Source: Mesocentrotus franciscanus (taxonomy: Eukaryota > Echinodermata > Echinoidea > Camarodonta > Strongylocentrotidae). From it: DNA of 64,000 bases. The position numbers and the translations under genes are program-made. The first letter of the stretch is position 1, and each line of letters opens with the position of its first letter. This document shows positions 21,637 through 33,890 of the stretch, one piece after another. The stretch is taken from positions 27,174,873 to 27,238,872 of the forward strand of contig CP137680.1 in the NCBI GenBank assembly GCA_037976565.1, given 5' to 3'. The notes beneath the pieces are model-generated. The model was not told the origin of the DNA and ran no database searches. It saw nothing but the letters and a program-made list of their open reading frames with translations.

Positions 21637-23464
21637 TCTTTTGTGAGTGCCTTACTATTGCCTTTATTTTGACTTAATGGTTTAATGATGATCGAACTAA
21701 AGAAAGATCATCTGTATCCATGACGATAGAGACCTATATGAGCCAGTATGTGTGATTTTAGTTACAAATAATTGATGGCATTATCTCTACTGTCTCTACA
21801 TGAACATGTAGGCGCATTTTTGTATTGTCTTCCATTGTGGCAGTGGGAAGACTAATTATTTTTAATATAGGCCTAGTAAGTAAGCCAAAGAAAAGATAAA
21901 AAATGACCGATTTATGTTTGTTAATTTCTTCATAGTATTTAATATTCATTTTAGAAGGAGGTTAAAGGAAATGTACCTTCACATGTATAAAAGCAACCGT
22001 GCGATTAGTATATCGTTGACGCCATGTATAAGGAGAACAAGTCGAAATAAATGAATGATTTTGCACGACAATCAAGCCTGCCACAGCCGCCACCTCTATA
22101 TATCAAAGACCCCGTGTAACAATAGTAGTGGTCACCTGTATTGCCACAGCGCATATGTTAAGAAAACAGATTTTTTTTTTTTTTTTACTTATGTTGGACA
22201 TGGTCTATCTACATGGACATGGTCTATCTACATGTATGTGTTAAGGTAATTTACGAAAGGTAATTTAGCCTTTCGTTGCAAATTGTACATATATACTTAG
22301 TGCAAGCGCGGGACTATAACCTTTTTATACATATTTTATACATAGTTTTCCACTTGACTATTGAACACACCCTGAAAGGGCAAAACGAGAATTTCTACAA
22401 AAATGTATATAACTTATTGTTCAGGCCTATACATTAGAAGGCAGAACACAGCCCCATGAGGAGTGTTAGGAACCTATGCACTTACAAGAAATTATAATTA
22501 TTGTTTGTGCTTCTGGGGGTACAAAGAAGTTCAAATGTATAACACCGATTAAATTTCATTCTTATTTAATGAACAGTGAATGTTTCAGGGATTCATGTTT
22601 CCAGTTGATCTTGGCCAACAGTGAGTGCAGCAGAAGAAAATAATCAATGGCTTACTCCATAGGCCTATATTTGAAGTGGGTTCGAACAAATTTTCTTTTC
22701 CCCCAAATAATTATGTAATTTATATTGTCTATGTATAAAAAATATATTTAATCCAAGAAAATAGTGCTGGTCATAAACATGATAGATGGACTGTTTATTT
22801 TTGGTAGGCTTATGTCATAATGTATAGTAGTATACACAACAGACAAAGAAATGGTGCTTTAGTGTAATGATTAGAATTCAAAATGATTTCAATCAATACA
22901 CATTTTGACACTAAGAAAAGAGAAATATGCATAATATATAAAATATTGTTTACGTTTGCGAAAGGGGAATTGTTACTGATTGTTTAGGATAAGATTTAAA
23001 AATAAACACGTGTAAAAGTAGTCGGTAAATATCGGCCGTACCCAAGGATCGATAATAGGACTTTAATAATTATTTTATCTAATTTTCAATCAATACTTTT
23101 TGAATTCGAATACCTACATGTATCCAGTGCACCTCTCGGCTAAGGTGACCTAACTTGGTACCTGTTGGGATTTATAATTTACGTATCATCGGTTAAACTG
23201 TTAGGTCTGATGTAAATTTGGTAGAGCAAGGTTTCCCAGTTCCGAATTTTTCCATCTTTAATGTGACAAGCGACTAAAAAAAAATGAGTTATGGAAAAAA
23301 TCTCGAAATCAACTTTAAAATATTAAACTCGGTTTGATAATATGAAGTTTACAGATCAGGGTATTGTAAACTTGATTACCAACGAGTATGGTAAGCTAAA
23401 CTGGACACATATTTATATATCAACAGTACATGTATCATGTAATAAAATCGCTTTTAATCCAATT

Positions 23465-23605
23465 TTGGAGAAGGAGAAGGAGGAAGAGGTAAAGACGAAG
23501 AAAAAAGAAGAAAAGGAAGAAGAAGAAGGGAGAAAGGAAGGAGGAAAGAGAGGAGGGGAGGAGGAGGGGAAGAAGAAAGAGAAGAAGACGAAGAAGAATA
23601 TACAG
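23465..23605 (+). repeat. Purine-rich (GAA/GGA)n tract
   Basis: About 140 bases of almost pure A and G, with GAAGAAG and GGAGGA words. The Lys/Glu-rich frame through it is a by-product of composition. Confidence 0.85.
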
Positions 23606-24004
23606 TAGGCTTGAGGTTGCACCATGTGAGAGAGAGGGAGGATTGGGGAGTCCTGAAAAGGACTCTCGGTAATCTATTTTTCTTGAGTGTGTGTAGTCCT
23701 GAAAAGGACAGTTGGTGTAGTCTTGAAAAAGACTGTTGGTTATCTTTCTTAGCTTATAGTTCTAAGGAGAACTATAGCGCCGGTTGGAGAGGATAGATGG
23801 TAGGAGTGGCTAGAAAGAAGAAGAATGTTTTTAATTTGAGAGGAATATGATAATCCAAAATAGTGGAAAGCTAAAAATAACTTAAAATCATATTCTCTCA
23901 AATCATATGAATAATTAGTAAAATTAATTGAGGCTCAGCAAGCATACCAAATGATTTGTGATTGTCACAGTTTTCTGTTTTACGAAAAATACTATATTCG
24001 ATTT

Positions 24005-24027
24005 TGTGTGTGTGTGTGTGTGTGTTA
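24005..24027 (+). repeat. (GT)n microsatellite
   Basis: Uninterrupted TG dinucleotides in the unit-3 flank. Confidence 0.85.
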
Positions 24028-24199
24028 GTATGTAAATGCACTTCAAAGTGGCAACATGGAGATTTTTAGAGTTTTGTAAAACTTGTATTCGCATTTTTGT
24101 TTTCAATTTAATCCAAAATATCTTTTTATGTGTGTGTTTGTATTTATAAAAACACCAACATTTCTGTTATACAGCCTTTACAAAAAAAAGTATACCAAC

Positions 24200-26150
24200 T
24201 TTGGTAGCTTATAATTAAAAATAATCAATGTGACCTTTAAGTCTTTTTCATCGTAAAGAGTAACTTGTTTCCTGTCTAATGATACCTATTTCTCAATTTT
24301 TCTGCAACGGATGAATGAGTATCAGGGTTTTTTAAAGTGCCGGTTCAGAGAAAATCACAAATATGGCAAATAACGTGTCACTAGAAACTGGTAAGCTAAC
24401 AGATGGCCATCGTACAATTTTTAGGTCAACTTCATATCGGGTGATTTATAAAAATACAAATAAAACCACCTCCGTAGCATCTGGGATATGCGAGAGAGTT
24501 TAGTGTTTATAAATGTGATGGAATTTTACACCATTCAACAAGGGATATGAAACCGATTGTAATAACTAAATTCTTTTGTTTGTAAATACACAGGATAGGG
24601 GTTAATGAACAATATAAAAAACACCCTTTCAAATTTAAACCCCCCCCCCCCCGGAATGATAGCATGGACGGCATTAGTTCCCTCTTGAAACGCCGAACAT
24701 ACCGCGGTGTATGCAGCTGAAAAGACCACTTTCAAAGTGAGTGAGAACGGGGTCTAAGACCACTGTCAAAGTGAGTGAGAACGGGGTCTAATTTTGTTTA
24801 TAAGCGACGGATTATTATTTTTTATTTTTATCCTTGCATTTTTAATCAAAATAATACCATGCGCGTGGTTTAGAGTGAGGCAATAGATTAAACATTTAGC
24901 CTGAGGGTAGTGAAGTAAGAGAATAACTGAAGAGAAGACGACAAAACAGACACTGAAAATGTGTGAGATGTCATGGGACATCGTCTGCTTGTGCAAATCA
25001 TGTTCAACATGTGACGTCACAAATCTCAGCAGCGATTGGAGAGCTTTTCAGGTGCTATGCCGGGGCTGTATTTAAGCGTTTTGTAATTGATAATAATCAT
25101 TACTTCGAATGTTTCCAAGCATTGAATTTGGATAACCTTGGCCAATCAAAGTTTAAACTTTGCAATAATGACAATAAAGTTAGTTTTTAAAATCAATGAA
25201 CCTTCTCTTTAAGAATTGCTCTCAAAATCTCCTTGTACCAAGTTTTGGCTGATGCACCAAATGTGGATCAAACCAAATGCATGTGTTACTCAGGTCTTTA
25301 GATTCTTTTAAAATTTAAATTCTGTTTCATGCTTCAATTATTGTCGTTTAAAGCGATCCAATGTGTTTATAAGCATTCACATCACTGGCGTACTGGTGGG
25401 GGACTTATTTTCAATTCCATACAAGTGATTTATAAATGTTCGTGATATCACATGATTTTCAACAAAATGCGCGTTTCTCCGTTTCTGTTGCAAACTGACA
25501 CATTTCCAAATAGCCAGGAAGAGCATATGTTTTGTATAGTCATTAGTGGCCACTAACAGTAACACTAGTAGATAACCGTATATCTAGTTTAGCGAAAAGT
25601 TTGGATACCCGTATGTCTGGCCTGCGTCTTTTTTTCTAGTAACCTAGCCATCCTGTCGCTGCATTTGATTGGCTCAGTAGGCACCAATACGTCATGCGCT
25701 AGTCATCAATATTCATGATACGCACGCACACAGAATCTGATGCGATAATTTATCAAATATGAGATTTCATACAAAAATTACTAGTGCAAAGCTAAGTTTA
25801 CTTAAAATAAATGACATTGCGACAAAATCGGGAGGCTTACCGTAAACGAATGACTACCCAGGTCGTAACTTGTTCATAATCATTGCGACGTACTGGTTTA
25901 GTCCAGAATCTGGCCGATTTAATTTTGATCTCCACCACACCGTACCATGCAACGCAAATATTCATATATTCAAATATTAATATTCCCTTTAGGATGGCTA
26001 GGTTACGGGAAAGGGTTTAAAAAACAGACGCCGGCCTAGAGAGGAGCTTAGAGAAGATCGCGGCAGTACGCGGGGGAATGCGCAGTCGCCTGCGCCCAGG
26101 GTTTGTTTTGGATGTGGCGAGGAGGGTCATTTCCGGAGGATATGTTCCAC
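24200..26150. other. Intergenic stretch, no gene seen
   Basis: Contains a C-run near 24640-24652 and a repeated AAAGTGAGTGAGAACGGGGTC (about 24735 and 24770). Near 25382 there is CACTGGCGTACTGG, a phrase met again near 27146 and, less exactly, near 32920 in repeat-rich DNA. No coding support was found. Confidence 0.5.
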
Positions 26151-26189
26151 AGGCGCGGATCCAGGGGGGCCGAGCGGGCCTTGCCCTCC

Positions 26190-27140
26190 CCCGCCAAGAA
26201 AAAGAATTAAAAAGAGAGAGAGAGAAGGAAAAGAAGGGAAAGGGAAAGAGGAGAGAAAGGGAAAGAAAGAAGAGGAAGAAGAAAAGAAAATGGGGAGAAG
26301 GAGATCGGGGGGAGGCGGCCGAGAGGGCCTTGCCTCCCAGGCTGTTGCCCCCCATCAAAATAATAAGAGAGAAGAAAGGAAAGGGAAAGAAAAAAGGAAA
26401 AGAGGAGATAAAGGGAAGGAAAAAAGAGGAAGAAGAAAAGAAAAGAAGGGCCTATCAGTTGCAATTTTCCCGCCAACAAGTTGTGGATCGGAGGAAGGGG
26501 CAAAGCCTTTGCCTCTCTCCCCGCCCTCGCCAAAAAAAAGAGAAGGGAAAGGGAAAGAGGAGAGAAAGGGAAAGAAAGAAGAGGAAGAAGAAAAGAAAAT
26601 GGGAGGGGGGGGAAGTAGGAGATGGGGGGGGGCGAAAGGGACTTACCTCCCAGGCTGTTGTCCCCTCCCCCATCAAAAACATAGGAGGGAAGGAAGGAAA
26701 GGGAAAGAAAAAAGGAAAAGAGGAGATAAAGGGAAGGAAAAAAAGAGGAAGAAGAAAAGAAAAGAAGGGGGATATCAATTGCAATTTTCCCGCCAACAAG
26801 CCAACAAGTTGTGGATCGGCCAAAGGCCCTTGTCTCTCCCCCACCCCACCCCTACCCCGCCAAAAAAAAAAAAGAGAAGGGAAAGGGAAAGAGGAGAGCT
26901 AAAAGATAACACAAAAAGAGGACGAAGAAAAGAAAAGGGTTAAACGAAGGGGAGATCAGTTGCGATTAATGCCGCCAACAACATGTGGATCGGGGCCGAA
27001 AGGCCTTGCCCCACCCCTAGCAAACCTAAAAGAGAGAAAAGGAAGGGAAGGGAAGGGCAGGGGAAGGTAAGGAAAGAAAGAGAGAAAGAAGATAGGTAGT
27101 GGAGATCAGTTGCGATTTTTCCCGCCAACAAGGTGTAGAT
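26190..27140 (+). repeat. ~330-340 bp polypurine tandem repeat
   Basis: Three decaying periods begin near 26195, 26529 and 26860, each with CGCCAA followed by a long AAAGGGAAAGAGGAGAGAAAG tract, a GGGGG segment, CTCCCAGGCTGTTG, another A/G tract and CAATTTTCCCGCCAACAAG. A shorter derivative runs to about 27140. The left edge has CAGGCGCGGATCCAGG at about 26152, which resembles hAT-type ends seen elsewhere in the window, but no matching right end was found. The long Lys/Glu/Arg-rich frames here are repeat artefacts. Confidence 0.8.
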
Positions 27141-27339
27141 CGGGGGCACTGGCGTACTGATTGGGGAGCCAATTAGTGTCCTGCCAGTGTCACAATAAAA
27201 TTTAACCGTGGTTCATTTTCAATTCGATACCGGTGATTTACAAATGTTTCATTCCAAAAGGAGCTAAATCCACAAAATCTAAAAAAATTAGTAAAAATCA
27301 AAAATAACTGGTAGATTTTTTTTCTCATCATAATTAAGA

Positions 27340-27555
27340 TTATTATCTTAATGCCAGTGTCCCAAATAAGGTATCAAAATATGCTCATCTGAACGTAATT
27401 AAATGCCTAAAACCCCTGAACTTCCGGTGCCTAGGACCCCTCGACCCCACCAGGGGCCCTAAGGCGGGCCCCTGAATGCTTATCTGACCGCTATAAAATG
27501 CCTAAAACCCCTGAGCTTCTGGGGGCTCCGCCCCCTGGATCCCGCCCCCTGGACC
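27340..27555 (+). repeat. GC-rich minisatellite, left part
   Basis: Units of roughly 100 bases containing CTGACCGTAATTAAATGCC, CCTGAGCTTC and the hairpin GGGGGCTCCGCCCCCTGGACC. The array is split by the 3281-bp element and resumes at 30837. Confidence 0.85.
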
Positions 27556-30500
27556 CAGGGGCGTCGCTAGAGGGTGGGGGTGGGGTGCGACACCCCCCAC
27601 CTGTCAGGATATTGTCGGTAAAATTGCGCTGCCGTCGGGAAGAATGAGAAAAAGGGAAAGGGAAAGAAAAGAAAAAAAGAAAGGAAAGAGAAGAGAAGAA
27701 AAAAAGAGAAAAAGAAAAGAGGAAGGAGAGGAAAGAAAGGAAAAGAAAGAAAAGGAGATAAGGAAGAAAAAAAAGAGAGAGAAAAGGGAAACAAAAGAAA
27801 CTGGGATGAAAGAGAGGAGAGGGAGAAGGGGTAAGAGCCTGAGAGAGGAGGGGTGGGAGTAAGAGAGAGGGGGTTGTTGGGTGGAGTCGCCTCGTCGAGG
27901 GAGCAACTTAGATACGCATAGATATGTTGCTGTGTCGGTTCAGGTGTCGGTATTCTTGCTCGATCCTCGTGTACTATATCAATGCAGAAGTTTAAAGTCG
28001 TTGAGATCTATTAGTATGTCGGTCGGCCTGTGACTATTTTTTGGACAAAGAAACATTTTTGAAAATTCAGACAATGATTAAGAGCCGAGAACGGTACAAT
28101 AAATCGTCTTCTTTCTCTAATAATTTAATGCAACGTCAAAGTTTCCGCGCTTCGCGCGGGAAGGGGGAACTGAATTCAGACAAGGATTAAGAGTCAAGAA
28201 CGGTACAACGAATCGTCTCCTTTCTCTGATAATTTAATGCAACGTCAAAGTTTTCGCGCTTCGCGCGGGAGGGGGAAAAACTGAATTCAAACAAGGATTA
28301 AGAGTCGTCTTCTTTCTCTGATAATTTAATGAAACGTCAAAGCTTCGCGCTTCGCGCGGAGGGGGAACTGAATTCAGACAAGGATTAAGAGTCGAGAACG
28401 GTACAACGAATCGTCTCCTTTCTCTGATAATTTAATGCAACGTCAAAGTTTCAGCGCTTCGCGGGAGGGGAAAACTGAATTCAAACAAGGATTAGGAGTC
28501 GTCTTCTTTCTCTGATAATTTAATGAAACGTCAAAGCTTCGCGGGATGGGGAACTGAATTTAGCAAGGAATACTGAGAGTCGAGAACGATACAACGAATC
28601 GTCTTCTTTCTTTAATAATGTAATGAAACGTCAAAGCTTCCGCGCTTCGCGCGGAAGGGGTTAAACTGAATTCAGACAAGAATTTAGAGTCAAGAACGGT
28701 ATCCTTTCCCTGATAATTTAATGAAACTTCAAAGCTTCCGCGCTTCGCGCGGAGGGGTGAAACTGAATTCAGACAAGGATTTAGAGTCGAGAACGGTATC
28801 CTTTCTCTAATAATTTAATGAAACGTCAAAGCTTCGCGCGGGAAGGGGGAACTGAATTCAGACAAGGATTAAGAGTCGAGAACGGTACAACGAATCGTCT
28901 CTTTCTCTGATAATTTAATGCAACGTCAAAGTTTGCGCTTCGCGCGGGAGGGGGAAAACTGAATTCAAACAAGGATTAAGAGTCGTCTTCTTTCTCTGAT
29001 AATTTAATGAAACGTCAAAGCTTCGCGCTTCGCGCGGAGGGGGAACTGAATTCAGACAAGGATTAAGAGTCGAGAACGGTACAACGAATCGTCTCCTTTC
29101 TCTGATAATTTAATGCAACGTCAAAGTTTCAGCGCTTCTCGCGGGAGGGGGAAAAACTGAATTCAAACAAGGATTAGGAGTCGTCTTCTTTCTCTGATAA
29201 TTTAATGAAACGTCAAAGCTTCGCGGGATGGGGGGAACTGAATTTAGGCAAGGAATACTGAGAGTCGAGAACGATACAACGAATCGTCTTCTTTCTTTAA
29301 TAATGTAATGAAACGTCAAAGCTTCCGCGCTTCGCGCGGAAGGGGTTAAACTGAATTCAGACAAGAATTTAGAGTCAAGAACGGTATCCTTTCCCTGATA
29401 ATTTAATGAAACTTCAAAGCTTCCGCGCTTCGCGCGGAGGGGTGAAACTGAATTCAGACAAGGATTTAGAGTCGAGAACGGTATCCTTTCTCTAATAATT
29501 TAATGAAACGTCAAAGCTTCGGCGCTTCGCGCGTGAGGGGGGAACTGAATTCAGACAAAAACTTAGAGTCGAGAACGGTACAACGAATTGTCTTCTTTTT
29601 TAAATAATTTAACAAAATGTCAAAGCTTCCGCGCTTCGCGCGGGAGGGGGGAACTGAATTCAGACAAGGATTAAAAGTCGTAAACAGTACAACGAATTGT
29701 CTTCTTTCTTAATGATTTAATGAAACGTCATAGCTTCCGCGCTTTGCGCGGGAGGGGGGAAACTGAATTCAGACAAGGATTAAGAGTCGAGAACGGTAAC
29801 AACGAATCGTCTTCTTTCTCTTATAAAAAAAACGTCATAGCTTCTGCGCTTCGCGCGGGAAGGGGGGAACTGAGTTTATACAAGGATTAAGAGTCGAGAA
29901 CGGTACAACGAATCGTCTTCTTTCTTTAATAATGTAATGAAACGTCAAAGGGGTTAAACTGAATTTAGACAAGGATTTAGAGTCAAGAACAGTATCCTTT
30001 ATCTGATAATTTAATGAAACTTCAAAGCTTCCGCGCTTTGCGCGGAGGGGTGAAACTGAATTCAGACAAGGATTAAGAGTCGAGAACGGTAACAACGAAT
30101 CGTCTTCTTTCTCTTTAAAAAAAACGTCATAGCTTCTGCGCTTCGCGCAGGAAGGGGGGGGGGAACTGTGTTTATACAAGGATTAAGAGTCGAGAACGGT
30201 ACAACGAATCGTCTTCTTTCTTTAATAATGTAATGAAACGTCAAAGCTTCCGCGCTTCGCCCGGAAGGGGTTTAACTGAATTCAGACAAGGATTTAGAGT
30301 CGAGAACGGTATCCTTTCTCTAATAATTCAATGAAACGTCATAGCTTCCGCGCTTCGCGCGGTAGGGGCGAAACAAGAATTAAGAGTCAGAAACGGTACA
30401 ACAAATCGTCTTCTTTCTCTAATAATTTAATGAACGTCATAGCTTCCGCGCTTCGCGCGGGAGGGGCGAAACAAGAATTAAGAGTCAGGAACGGTACAAC

Positions 30501-30836
30501 GAATCGTCTTCTTTCTCTAATAATTTAATGAAACGTCGAAGCTTCCGCGCTTCGCGCGGGATGGGGGGAACTGAATTTAGACAAGGAATACTGAGAGTCG
30601 AGAACGATACAACGAATCGTCTTCTTTCCCTAATAAATTAATGAAATGACAAAGTTTCCGCACCTCCCGCTGGAGGGGGGAAACAGCCCCTCCCTGCTCC
30701 CAACCCCTATAGGGAGCGCGCTTTGATATTGGGATATTAGCATTAATATAATTGTCGGTAATTGGTGGCTAGTTTTGTCGGTAATCGGTCTCTACACCCC
30801 CCCCCCCCTACTGAAAAAGGTCTAGCGACGCCCCTG
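27556..30836. mobile_element. hAT-type non-autonomous element carrying a satellite (3281 bp)
   Basis: Perfect 16-bp terminal inverted repeats (CAGGGGCGTCGCTAGA at 27556-27571 and its complement at 30821-30836) and a perfect 8-bp target duplication CCTGGACC (27548-27555 and 30837-30844), which is part of the minisatellite it landed in. The interior consists of a purine-rich tract (27640-27860), a short unique part with ATTGTCGGTAA at both ends of the element, and a satellite array of about 2.6 kb. No transposase frame is visible. The 8-bp duplication and CAGGGG ends point to the hAT superfamily. Confidence 0.88.
28060..30700 (+). repeat. Satellite array with CCGCGCTTCGCGCGG hairpin
   Basis: About 25 units of roughly 85-113 bases. 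The consensus order is CTGAATTCAGACAAGGATTA, AGAGTCGAGAACGGTACAAC, GAATCGTCTTCTTTCTCT, GATAATTTAATGAAACGTC, AAAGCTTCCGCGCTTCGCGCG and a GGAGGGG run. Long units contain the GAACGGTACAACGAAT part and short ones lack it. A block of about 682 bases (28161-28842) recurs almost unchanged from 28843, a higher-order repeat. The whole array lies inside the 3281-bp transposon. ORFs in it are artefacts. Confidence 0.9.
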
Positions 30837-31270
30837 CCTGGACCCCACACCAATTAGTGTCCTGCCAGTGTCACAAATAAGGTATCAAAGCATGCTCATC
30901 TGACCGTAATTAAACGCCTCAAACCCCTGAGCTTCCAGGGGCTCTGCCCCCTGGACCCAACCTATGGCCCTAAGTCAGGCCCCTGGATACTCATCTGACA
31001 GTAATTTATTGCCTAAAACCCCTGAGATTCCGGGGGCTCCGCCCCCTGGACCCCACGCCGATTAGTGACCTTCCAGTGTCACAAATAGGGTATCAAAATA
31101 TGCTCATCTGACCGTAATTAAATGCCTCAAATCCCTGAGTTTCAGGGGGCTCAGCCCCCTGGACCCCACGCCAATTAGTGACCTGCCAGTGTCATGAATA
31201 AGGTATCAAAATATGCTCATCTGACAGTAATTAAATGCCCATACCCCCTGAGCTTCGGGTTACTCTCCCC
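30837..31270 (+). repeat. GC-rich minisatellite, right part
   Basis: Continues the array that begins at 27340. Each unit has CCAGTGTCACAAATA, GGTATCAAAATATGCTCATC and the GGGGGCTC...CCCCCTGGACC hairpin. Confidence 0.85.
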
Positions 31271-31774
31271 CTTGACCCCTGCCGGGGCTTTGCCCCTAGC
31301 TAGACCCTATGCTCTACCTGATCGTAAATACTTTAGCCTCCCCCCACCCACTTTGAAAAAAAGACAATCAGCGGGGCCTGCATGCAAAAGTGGGGTGATG
31401 CGGATTTTTTTTTGTCTGCCAGCCCCCCCCCCAAAAAAAAAAAGATTCACATGATCTTGTTTCAATCCACAGAAAACCTTAAATTATCTTTAACAGCCTG
31501 ATATCTTCCTGTCTCGTAATATGGTAACATCTCACTTCTCACTTGTCCATTGGTTTTAAGAAGCGAAGCGCCTAAAATGCTCCGTATTTGGGCAACGAGG
31601 TGCCCGAATTTCCCTCTATTTGAAAGCGAGGTGCCTGAACTGCTGAACATATCTGTTATTATTCATTTCCAAATGACATTTTTACCACGCTCGGTCGCTT
31701 AAGTCACTTGCAACATTTAGATACGGGGTAATTCCTTGTAACGCAATGCCTGCTCATGTCATTATTGTACTGAG
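31271..31774. other. Intergenic, repeated GAGGTGCC phrases
   Basis: C-runs near 31335 and 31420, then a segment where CGAGGTGCCCGAATT-like phrases recur (31600-31640). The same style continues at 33385 beyond the next transposon. No gene was seen. Confidence 0.45.
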
Positions 31775-33377
31775 CAGGGGCGGCGATCCCGGGGGGAAGG
31801 GGGACACGTCCCCTCATTTTGTTAGGGGATGCCCCGGAAAATTTGAAAAAGTGCACCAAAAAATGTATAGCAAATACTGACTAAAGACTGCAACACACTT
31901 TTAGGCTCTGGAGGCCGGGCCCAAGAGTGCAGCGTTTAGACAAATGAAGAGTTTCATTCCAAAAGGAGCTAAATCCACTTTGGGTATTTCTGAGTAAATC
32001 ACCTTTTTTTATTTCTCCACTTTCCCTTTAGCCATGTACCTTCATGTTGTTATATATGTTAAAGGTGTCACCCTGGACCAATAAATATGATAAGAAAAAT
32101 CTACCAGTTATTTCTGATTTTTACTAAATTTTTAGATTTGTTTTCTCTTGTGGATTTAGCTCTTTTTGGAATGAAACATGCTATTTGAACCTAAAAATTG
32201 TCATACTTCCTGGAGAAATTTAAGAACATTTTCTCAATAACGTCACTGAAATTTATCCAAATTTAGTAGCAAACCTTTCCTTTTAAATAATTATAATGAA
32301 ATCACAACTACAAAAACCTTTTGAAAAGAAAGTAAAACTAAATCCACAAAATCTAAAAATTTAGTAAAAATCAGAAATAACTGGTGACCTTTAACATAAA
32401 TAACAACATAAAGGTACATCGCTAAAGGGAAAGTGGAGAAATAAAATAAGGTGATTTACTCAGAAGTACCCAAAGTGGATTTAGCTCCTTTTGGAATGAA
32501 ACCGATTTGGATTTAGCTCCTTTTGGAATGAAACGTGATATAGTACCTAAACAAGTTCATACTTCCTGATGAAATTTTAGTATGTGATATATTGCATTTT
32601 GTCCCCATGTAGGAAATCATTATTTAAGACAAAAAACTAAATTTTAATAAAATATGGATTTGGCTCCTTTTGGAATCAAGCTCTTCAAATAGAAATTCAA
32701 AAATCTTCCCCGCTCGGGAGCTACGCTCCCTCGCATAATATCCTTCAAAATGTACAAGTAAGTATTGTAGAAAAGTGAAGTGTGAACAAAGTAAATTGCT
32801 TATTTTTATACTATAGTTTTGCTAAGGAATGTAATTCTGTAATACAACAAAACTTCAAAGACCTGTGAGGGGGGTTGTCACTTCCGTCACCTTCACTCCT
32901 CTCGTTCACTATGCTCATTCGCACTGGTGTACTGTGATATGAGGGCTTGGGGCAGTTGCCCCCCCCCCCGAATAACATTCAAACGTGGTTTATTTCTAAT
33001 TCGATACCAGTGATTTACAAATGTTGCTGAAATGACATGATTTTCCCCTGAGCTTCCGGGGGCTTTGCCCCCTGGACCACACCAAGGGCCCTAAGGCGGG
33101 CCTTTGTTTGCTCACCTGACCGTAATTAAATGCCTAAAATCCCTGAGCTTCCGTCGGTTCCGCCCCCTGGACCCCACCAGGCCCCTAAGGCGGGGCCCTG
33201 GATGCTCATCTGACCGTAATTAAATGCCTAAAACCCCTGAGCTTCCGGGGGCTCTGCCCCTTGGACCCCACCAAGGGCACTAAGACCCCCAAAACGTTTT
33301 TGCTCATTACGTCACTGCTCCCTCGTCCCTCGCATTTCACCCCGCTCCCCGGTCATGAAAAGAAATCGCCGCCCCTG
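31775..33377. mobile_element. hAT-type non-autonomous element with fold-back (1603 bp)
   Basis: The ends CAGGGGCGGCGAT and ATCGCCGCCCCTG are perfect 13-bp inverted repeats. The flanks GTACTGAG (31767-31774) and GTACCGAG (33378-33385) form an 8-bp duplication with one mismatch. Inside are a 551-bp fold-back (31952-32502) and, near 33040-33300, a piece of the same GC-rich minisatellite found at 27340 and 60240. There is no transposase frame. Confidence 0.82.
31952..32502. repeat. Long inverted repeat with GGAGCTAAATCCAC ends
   Basis: The outer ends TTCATTCCAAAAGGAGCT and AGCTCCTTTTGGAATGAA pair, and homology continues inward for roughly 170-200 bases on each side through CAGAAATAACTGGT and TTAGTAAAAATC. 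Internal and adjacent copies of the end motif lie at 32151-32180 and 32504-32533, with a partial copy at 27247. This may be an independent element captured by the larger one. Confidence 0.75.
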
Positions 33378-33385
33378 GTACCGAG

Positions 33386-33890
33386 GTGACCGAATATCTC
33401 ATGGATGTCTGTATTCATGTATAATCGGCGGCGAGATGCCCACATACATTAGTTTATATCTTATCTAGTGTGTTGACTACAACATAAATTTTTATCATAT
33501 TAAAAATGTCCCTTTTTTATAGAAAGCAATGAGTCTTCAGGAGTGCCAGAGTAATGCAAAATGAATCTTTTGTGAAGTACTTGGGATTGGGGTGACGAGA
33601 AGCTTTTTTTTAAAGGGTGCCTTTAAAAAAAAAAAAGGTTGAAAAACGCTGGCATAAGGAATTTGTCTCGAACAGCAACTGATAACTCGGAGGTTTACTT
33701 ACCTCAAAGATTCAGTAAATACATAAAAGGAAAGCCATGATGATAACTACTAAATATGTTGACAGTATAGATTCATTAAAAAAATGGAATTCCAAGTATA
33801 AAAAAAAATTGTCAATTTTGTCTATGACAATGCTTACCTTAAACAAGGGGTGCGAGAGAAGCCAAGATTATGTCATCATAAAAACAATAG
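33386..33890. other. Intergenic stretch before resumed unit-3 flank
   Basis: AT-rich with A-runs. A 62-codon frame at 33737 has no recognisable domain. No gene was called. Confidence 0.4.

Larger units (their letters stand above)
21637..24200 (+). repeat. Co-duplicated 3' flank, unit 3 (first part)
   Basis: Follows locus B and matches the unit-1 flank in pieces: CCTTACTATTG near 21650, a GTCGGTAAATATCGGC segment near 23020, CCAGTGCACC near 23125, and a CCAAAATAGTGGAAAGC segment at about 23852 that matches about 7580. A purine tract at 23465-23605 separates the last two. The block then fades into repeat-rich DNA. Confidence 0.6.

Noticed and set aside
26078..26943. Long Lys/Glu/Arg-rich open frames
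   Set aside because: They run through a polypurine tandem repeat in more than one frame at once. The open frames follow from A/G composition and there is no start context or domain.
26152..27145. hAT-type element starting CAGGCGCGGATCCAGG
   Set aside because: Only the left end is convincing. I found no matching right end or 8-bp duplication, so I describe only the tandem repeat.
29110..30528. Open frames in the satellite array
   Set aside because: They repeat with the satellite period and break with every length change of the unit.
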